NCBI GenBank assembly: GCA_016932735.1
Contig: JAFGCI010000006.1
Location: 1 to 36,166 of the forward strand
Source: Candidatus Aenigmatarchaeota archaeon
Lineage (GTDB): Archaea > Aenigmatarchaeota > Aenigmatarchaeia > QMZP01 > QMZT01
Direction: 5' to 3'
DNA length: 36,166 bases
Under the pieces are notes generated by a model that searched no databases, had not been told where the DNA came from, and saw only the letters and a list, made by a program, of their open reading frames with translations. Shown piece after piece: positions 32,842-36,166 of this stretch. Position 1 is the stretch's first letter, and each line of letters opens with the position of its first letter. The position numbers and the translations under genes are program-made.

Positions 32842-33471
32842 TTAAGCAACCTCAAAAACAGTAGTCACATATGCAAGGCTTCCGAATGCGGCGTGGACTG
32901 TGTAATTTCCAATCACGTTCTCCTCGTCCAGCTGGTATGAAAAGGCGAAATGTCCGTTTTCATCCGTCTTTGGCTGAGCCACGCCTCCATTGTCAAATGG
33001 ATCCTTAATCTGGATTGCTATATCCTTTCCGCCGGCATCGCAGCCGGAAGGGGACGTGAGGTTTCCTGATATCGTGACACTGTCCGTCCTGTTGTACGAA
33101 CCGGAATCGGTTATAACGATGATAGCATAATCTTCGCAGGGTCCGTCGTCTTCAGGCGGAGTTTCGCTTCCGGAGCCTCCGGAAGGCGCCGAACTGCCAC
33201 CGCCTTCACCGCCGTCTGTCCCGTCGGTGAGGTTCGAGACTGCGTCCGTCACGTCATCAACTATGTTGTCAATCGTATCGAGGGTTTCGTTTAACCCTTC
33301 CTTTACATCATGCATGATATCGGCTGTATCATTGACAATCTCCTTGACATCAGAAGTCGTGTTCTTTATAGTGTCAAGAGCCCCCCTGCCCGAATCAAGC
33401 ATCTCGGTGCATCCCGAGAGGCTCGCGGCAAGCAATAATAACCCAGCTATGATGAGCACTAAACTCTTCAT
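32842..33471 (-). CDS. Lipoprotein with helical stalk and Ig-like domain
   Basis: A 209-residue predicted lipoprotein. The signal peptide ends in a lipobox (LLAASLSGC), so Cys21 would be lipidated. An amphipathic, Asp/Thr-rich helical stalk follows (about residues 25-85, with repeats like IVNDTADIMHDV and TIDNIVDDVTDAV). Then a Gly/Ser/Pro linker leads to a C-terminal Ig-like beta domain (VTISGNLTSPSG, FAFSYQL, GNYTVHAAFG). Many NxT/S sites suggest N-glycosylation. It probably sits on the outer face of the cell membrane; the role is unknown. Confidence 0.82.
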   Translation of the reverse strand: MKSLVLIIAGLLLLAASLSGCTEMLDSGRGALDTIKNTTSDVKEIVNDTADIMHDVKEGLNETLDTIDNIVDDVTDAVSNLTDGTDGGEGGGSSAPSGGSGSETPPEDDGPCEDYAIIVITDSGSYNRTDSVTISGNLTSPSGCDAGGKDIAIQIKDPFDNGGVAQPKTDENGHFAFSYQLDEENVIGNYTVHAAFGSLAYVTTVFEVA

Positions 33472-33564
33472 AAAGATAGTTTGAGGGATTTGGGATTTAA
33501 AAATGGAAATGTTTTGAACTTGGAATGATATTATTTTATAAAAGTTATCTAATTACTACTACTT

Positions 33565-33936
33565 ATGTATGAAAAAATTAGAACCTTGATAGTTGATGAC
33601 GATTCCAATTGGAGATATGATTTACAAGATATAGCTCAAAAAGCCGGACTGAAAAAAATTGATGTTGTGTCAAGTGAAAGAGAGGCGGTTGCATTGCTGG
33701 ATAAAGGCAGTTATCATTTAATGATGCTGGATACTAAATATGGCAGTTTAGTAATGGGTCCCAATATTGCAAAAGCTGCTATTGCAAGAGGTCATTCTCC
33801 AAGAATTGTTGCTTTATCCGGCTCTTCAGATAATGAAAAGTTATGGCAAAATCATGGCTTTGAATATAAATTCATTGATAAAAGCACGATTGGAGAAGAT
33901 GATATTAAACCAATTTTAAATGAAATAGAAGTTTAA
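33565..33936 (+). CDS. Stand-alone receiver (CheY-like) domain protein
   Basis: A 123-residue protein made only of a REC domain. The acidic pocket is VDDD (D11-D13), the phosphoacceptor is D56 in MMLDTKYG, the switch Ser/Thr is in ALSGSS, and the conserved Lys is in FIDKS. All key residues for phosphorylation are present. There is no output domain and no histidine kinase in the window. The gene is distinctly AT-rich, pointing to acquisition. It is convergent with the zincin-like gene, with repeat copy C between them. Confidence 0.82.
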   Translation: MYEKIRTLIVDDDSNWRYDLQDIAQKAGLKKIDVVSSEREAVALLDKGSYHLMMLDTKYGSLVMGPNIAKAAIARGHSPRIVALSGSSDNEKLWQNHGFEYKFIDKSTIGEDDIKPILNEIEV

Positions 33937-33951
33937 TTCATATGAAAAATA

Positions 33952-33994
33952 GAGGTTCCGGGATTTCACCCCAGATACCTTGTATCGTCGTCCT
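33952..33994 (-). repeat. Cdc48 3'-end repeat, copy C
   Basis: 43 bp matching the real 3' end of the AAA ATPase gene (35451-35492) with two substitutions and one length difference. In the minus-strand frame it encodes QDDDTRYLG followed by TGA and the same downstream CCCGGAAC sequence. It starts within a few bases of the stop of the zincin-like gene. Confidence 0.88.
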
Positions 33995-33997
33995 GTT

Positions 33998-34492
33998 CTA
34001 AAACAGTTTTCTGTAATTCTTTATTTTTCTTAAAAATGAAGATGTTCTATATCCTGAATAAATGAGTTTCTTTCCATAACCTTGTACCCCTCTTATTACA
34101 GGCTCCATTCTAGCAGCCATTTTCCACATTCCATCATTTTGTCCCCTGTATTTCGCAATTTCTACTTGTGTTTTTCTTGCAGCCGGCTCATCATATGATA
34201 GTTTTGCATGGCCATTATAAATATGACCCATAAGTTCATGATCCATTCCGCTTTGATTCCATATTTCTCTTAATCTTTTAGGAAGAAATATTGAAGGATT
34301 TCTTTCATAAACTTCTACTTCCGGAGGATTGTTTATTGCCCAACCATAGAAATTTCCTCCACTAAACCCAGGCAAAACTGTTGTTTTTGTGGTATCTAAA
34401 CCATTCAGAATATTACTATCATATCCCATCTCTTCAGCCATTGCTAAAGTATTTGCCTTCCATCTGGTTAAGTCAGAATCAGATATCTTCAT
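33998..34492 (-). CDS. Zincin-like putative metallopeptidase, orphan
   Basis: A 164-residue protein with a clear HExxH zinc motif, H85-E86-L-M-G-H90, and a possible third ligand at E102 (SYDEPAAR) or E111. The N-terminal half has no recognisable domain, and the C-terminus is Lys/Arg-rich (FLRKIKNYRKLF). No signal peptide is present, so it is probably cytosolic. It is strongly AT-rich. A minus-strand ATATTTATAAATATT box about 25 bp upstream suggests a leaderless mRNA. Its stop directly abuts repeat copy C; a frame shift near the end would read through into the DDDTRYLG tail. Confidence 0.72.
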   Translation of the reverse strand: MKISDSDLTRWKANTLAMAEEMGYDSNILNGLDTTKTTVLPGFSGGNFYGWAINNPPEVEVYERNPSIFLPKRLREIWNQSGMDHELMGHIYNGHAKLSYDEPAARKTQVEIAKYRGQNDGMWKMAARMEPVIRGVQGYGKKLIYSGYRTSSFLRKIKNYRKLF

Positions 34493-34574
34493 ATAATAAT
34501 TTTGATTTCAATATTTATAAATATTACTTTAGAGTAGTATAAATATCTAAATAAATGGAAAATGGGAAGAAGAT

Positions 34575-34606
34575 ATTTCACCCCAGATACCTTGTGTCTT
34601 CATCAT
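34575..34606 (-). repeat. Cdc48 3'-end repeat, copy B (diverged)
   Basis: A 21-bp core identical to copy C, with more diverged flanks. On the minus strand it encodes NDEDTRYLG plus TGA, preserving the tail peptide almost at amino-acid level. It follows the stop of the 251-residue orphan by only a few bases. Confidence 0.82.
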
Positions 34607-34611
34607 TTGAG

Positions 34612-35367
34612 CTATTCTGTTATTCCCACGATTCTCTTCACACCTTCGACTCTGCTATTAAAAACTTCCTGAAATTGCGAATAATGATCAAAACCGCCCG
34701 TGAATGATTCGTTTTCTCCAAAGTCGTATATTTCCATGGTTTCTTTTGATGGATTCAATACAACAACCTGTCTTGTGTTAAAAGGTGTATTTCCTTCCAT
34801 TTGTCTAAGTTTATTGAAGCTAAGATTTGAAGATAGGAAAGCACCGTCTCTGTTATCGCGCTTGCCTTCCATTCTCAGTAAAGTCTCCTCTGCTGGCTCG
34901 ACTGTACCTTTGATTGAAATAATGTTGTCTACAGTTCCGTCGTTTCCAAGATCATAAAAAAATCTCATATTTCCGTTTTTTTCTATTATGGCTGTATAAT
35001 TCCTAGCAGCCTCAATTTCTTTGCCCCCACTCTTATAAACAAATACAGTATCCTGAAAACTGGGGGAGGGACCACTCATATACATACCTGTATGATTTTT
35101 CCTGACAAAATCCCGTATTTGCAATACACTCTCAGCTACAGGATTTGAAGGATTTGAGAATCTGGAAGCAGATTCCTGAGCTATGGCAAGTCCCGTATTT
35201 GCAGCAATTGAACCGCCAGCCAAGAACTGTATCATTTTTTTTGGGTCTTTAGCATATTGCCACGCCTCCTTTACTCCACTCTTAAAATTATCATACACAA
35301 TGGCTCTTCCTATTTTGCCGCTTTTTCCAACGACATAACCATCCATAAACTTCCTATAAGCAGACAT
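34612..35367 (-). CDS. Hypothetical orphan protein (251 aa) beside the Cdc48 gene
   Basis: No family recognised. The N-terminal 75 residues are basic and helical, with a short hydrophobic stretch (IQFLAGGSIAANTGLAIA) that could be a weak membrane or packing helix. The remainder looks beta-rich (FVYKSGGKEIEAARNYTAII, FFYDLGNDGTVDNIISIKG, VVVLNPSKETMEIYDFGENE). It is AT-rich compared with the ATPase gene. ATG 35367 has AAGAGGTTATTC as ribosome-binding site and a GCTTATAAATC box near 35413-35424. It lies between two copies of the ATPase 3' end and so may have arrived by insertion at that site. Confidence 0.75.
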   Translation of the reverse strand: MSAYRKFMDGYVVGKSGKIGRAIVYDNFKSGVKEAWQYAKDPKKMIQFLAGGSIAANTGLAIAQESASRFSNPSNPVAESVLQIRDFVRKNHTGMYMSGPSPSFQDTVFVYKSGGKEIEAARNYTAIIEKNGNMRFFYDLGNDGTVDNIISIKGTVEPAEETLLRMEGKRDNRDGAFLSSNLSFNKLRQMEGNTPFNTRQVVVLNPSKETMEIYDFGENESFTGGFDHYSQFQEVFNSRVEGVKRIVGITE

Positions 35368-35380
35368 GAATAACCTCTTA

Positions 35381-35404
35381 ATTAACTATCATAAAGTAGT
35401 TAAT
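35381..35404. promoter_or_regulatory. Dyad operator candidate upstream of the 251-aa orphan
   Basis: ATTAACTA (35381-35388) and TAGTTAAT (35397-35404) are a perfect 8-bp inverted repeat with an 8-bp spacer. It sits between the TATA box and the ATG, over the predicted transcription start, where a repressor would act. Confidence 0.4.
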
Positions 35405-35450
35405 TCATAGATTTATAAGCCTTTCGGAAACAGCAGAAAATAAGAAAAAG

Positions 35451-35492
35451 AGTTCCGGGATTTCACCCCAGATACCTCGTATCATCGTCCTC
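35451..35492 (-). repeat. Cdc48 3'-end repeat, copy A (genuine gene end)
   Basis: The real last codons of the AAA ATPase ([12 protein letters not shown]) and its immediate downstream sequence. Copies of this 42-bp segment recur at 33952-33994 and 34575-34606. Confidence 0.9.
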
Positions 35493-36166
35493 TTTTGTTT
35501 TCTTTTTCTTCTCAGAAACTGCGCTGTATTTCAGCCTTTCTCCCATCTCGTCGTAGAACTTCTTTACGACCGGGTTAAGGGACGGCTTGACTTCCTCGAA
35601 GGCTTTCTCGAAGTCTTCTTTCCTGACTTTTTTTGTCTTCATGTCCCTTCGAAGGGCGTTCATTCCCGCCTCTCTTACAAGAGCCTCAATGTCAGCGCCA
35701 GTGTAGCCTTCTGAGTCCCTGACAATGTCTTTCATGTTGACGTCCCTTTCAATTGACATTCCTCTTGTATGGATTTCAAGTATCTTTCTCCTTGTCTCTT
35801 TATCAGGAGGCGTGACAAGTATCTGCCTGTCAAACCTTCCCGGCCTAAGAAGCGCAGGGTCCATCATGTCCGGACGGTTCGTTGCCGCTATGACGACAAC
35901 GTCATGGAGGTCTTCAAGTCCTGACATCTCCGTCAGTACCTGGGAGACTATGTTCTCACTCACTCTTGAGCCCATTTCAAGGCCTCTTAATGGCGCGAGC
36001 GAGTCGACTTCATCGAAGAAGATTATCGATGGTGCTACCTGCTTCGCCCTCTTGAATATCTCCCTTATCTTTTTCTCAGACTCGCCTACCCACTTGTTCA
36101 TTATCTCAGGGCCCTTTATGGAAATGAAGTTGGCCCCCGATTCATTCGCTACAGCCTTTGCAAGCA
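35463..36166 (-). CDS. Cdc48/VCP-type AAA ATPase, 5' part beyond window
   Basis: The frame is open to the right edge ([13 protein letters not shown] precedes the internal ATG at 36101), so only the C-terminal about 233 residues of the last AAA domain are seen. Features are [13 protein letters not shown], Walker [13 protein letters not shown], the second region of homology [20 protein letters not shown] with arginine fingers, and [15 protein letters not shown]. These fit the D2 domain of archaeal Cdc48/VAT, an unfoldase that can feed the 20S proteasome. The Walker A is off the window. The C-terminus is Lys-rich, then EDDDTRYLG. Downstream are two orphans and two further copies of this tail. 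Confidence 0.92.
   Translation of the reverse strand, partial: LAKAVANESGANFISIKGPEIMNKWVGESEKKIREIFKRAKQVAPSIIFFDEVDSLAPLRGLEMGSRVSENIVSQVLTEMSGLEDLHDVVVIAATNRPDMMDPALLRPGRFDRQILVTPPDKETRRKILEIHTRGMSIERDVNMKDIVRDSEGYTGADIEALVREAGMNALRRDMKTKKVRKEDFEKAFEEVKPSLNPVVKKFYDEMGERLKYSAVSEKKKKTKEDDDTRYLG

Noticed and set aside
1-36166. CRISPR array, insertion sequence, transposase or integrase
   Set aside because: No regularly spaced repeats and no recombinase-like protein were seen in any frame; the repeats found are two- or three-copy and flank single genes.

Overview
The window is archaeal and gene-dense, about 42% GC by eye. It carries archaeal replication, transcription, RNA-processing and protein-turnover genes: an Orc1/Cdc6 initiator, an Lhr-type helicase, the NreA repair protein, transcription factor S, the beta-CASP/KH termination nuclease FttA (aCPSF1), a 20S proteasome beta subunit, KEOPS kinase Bud32 and a Cdc48-type AAA ATPase. 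A class III signal-peptide pilin and two TadB/TadC-like platform proteins point to a euryarchaeal or DPANN-like lineage; the exact phylum cannot be fixed from this window.

Layout. 1-3.3 kb: 3' part of a large PKD/Ig-repeat surface protein cut by the window edge. 3.3-7.3 kb: nreA, a DUF116 protein and type IA topoisomerase topA. 7.4-10.1 kb: psmB followed by fttA. 10.1-10.4 kb: a GC-rich dyad and a likely small structured RNA with its own promoter. 10.4-16.6 kb: a minus-strand pilus-type operon (large membrane-anchored ectodomain protein, HD hydrolase, TadB-like, TadC-like, then a pilin with its own promoter). 16.7-22.3 kb: tfs, csaA-like, asparaginase-like, bud32, a 52-codon ORF, rhomboid protease, small membrane protein, queuosine-precursor-type transporter, M17 aminopeptidase, small orphan. 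22.3-26.8 kb: folC, an AT-rich orphan flanked by a 38-bp direct repeat, a metallo-beta-lactamase-fold hydrolase, purD, tspO. 26.8-32.2 kb: lhr, a winged-helix regulator, a 29-aa basic protein gene, a tRNA-Thr(UGU) gene interrupted by three introns, a short leader/small-ORF transcription unit and orc1/cdc6. 32.3-36.2 kb: accessory region with AT-rich orphans, a lipoprotein, a lone receiver-domain protein, and two orphans each followed directly by a copy of the 3' end of the neighbouring Cdc48-type gene, whose true copy runs off the right edge.

Genes that work together: psmB/fttA share a transcription unit; the pilus operon builds and perhaps tethers a cell-surface filament; bud32 belongs to the t6A pathway whose targets include the tRNA-Thr found here. 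Convergent genes are packed so tightly that stops overlap, three times through the same TTAG tetranucleotide.

Most notable observations: (i) the three-intron tRNA-Thr; (ii) orphan genes lying between direct repeats of a neighbouring gene end or promoter, seen at two loci, which suggests a recurrent single-gene insertion process; (iii) a candidate ncRNA at 10191-10268; (iv) very short genes at 30.2-31.1 kb.
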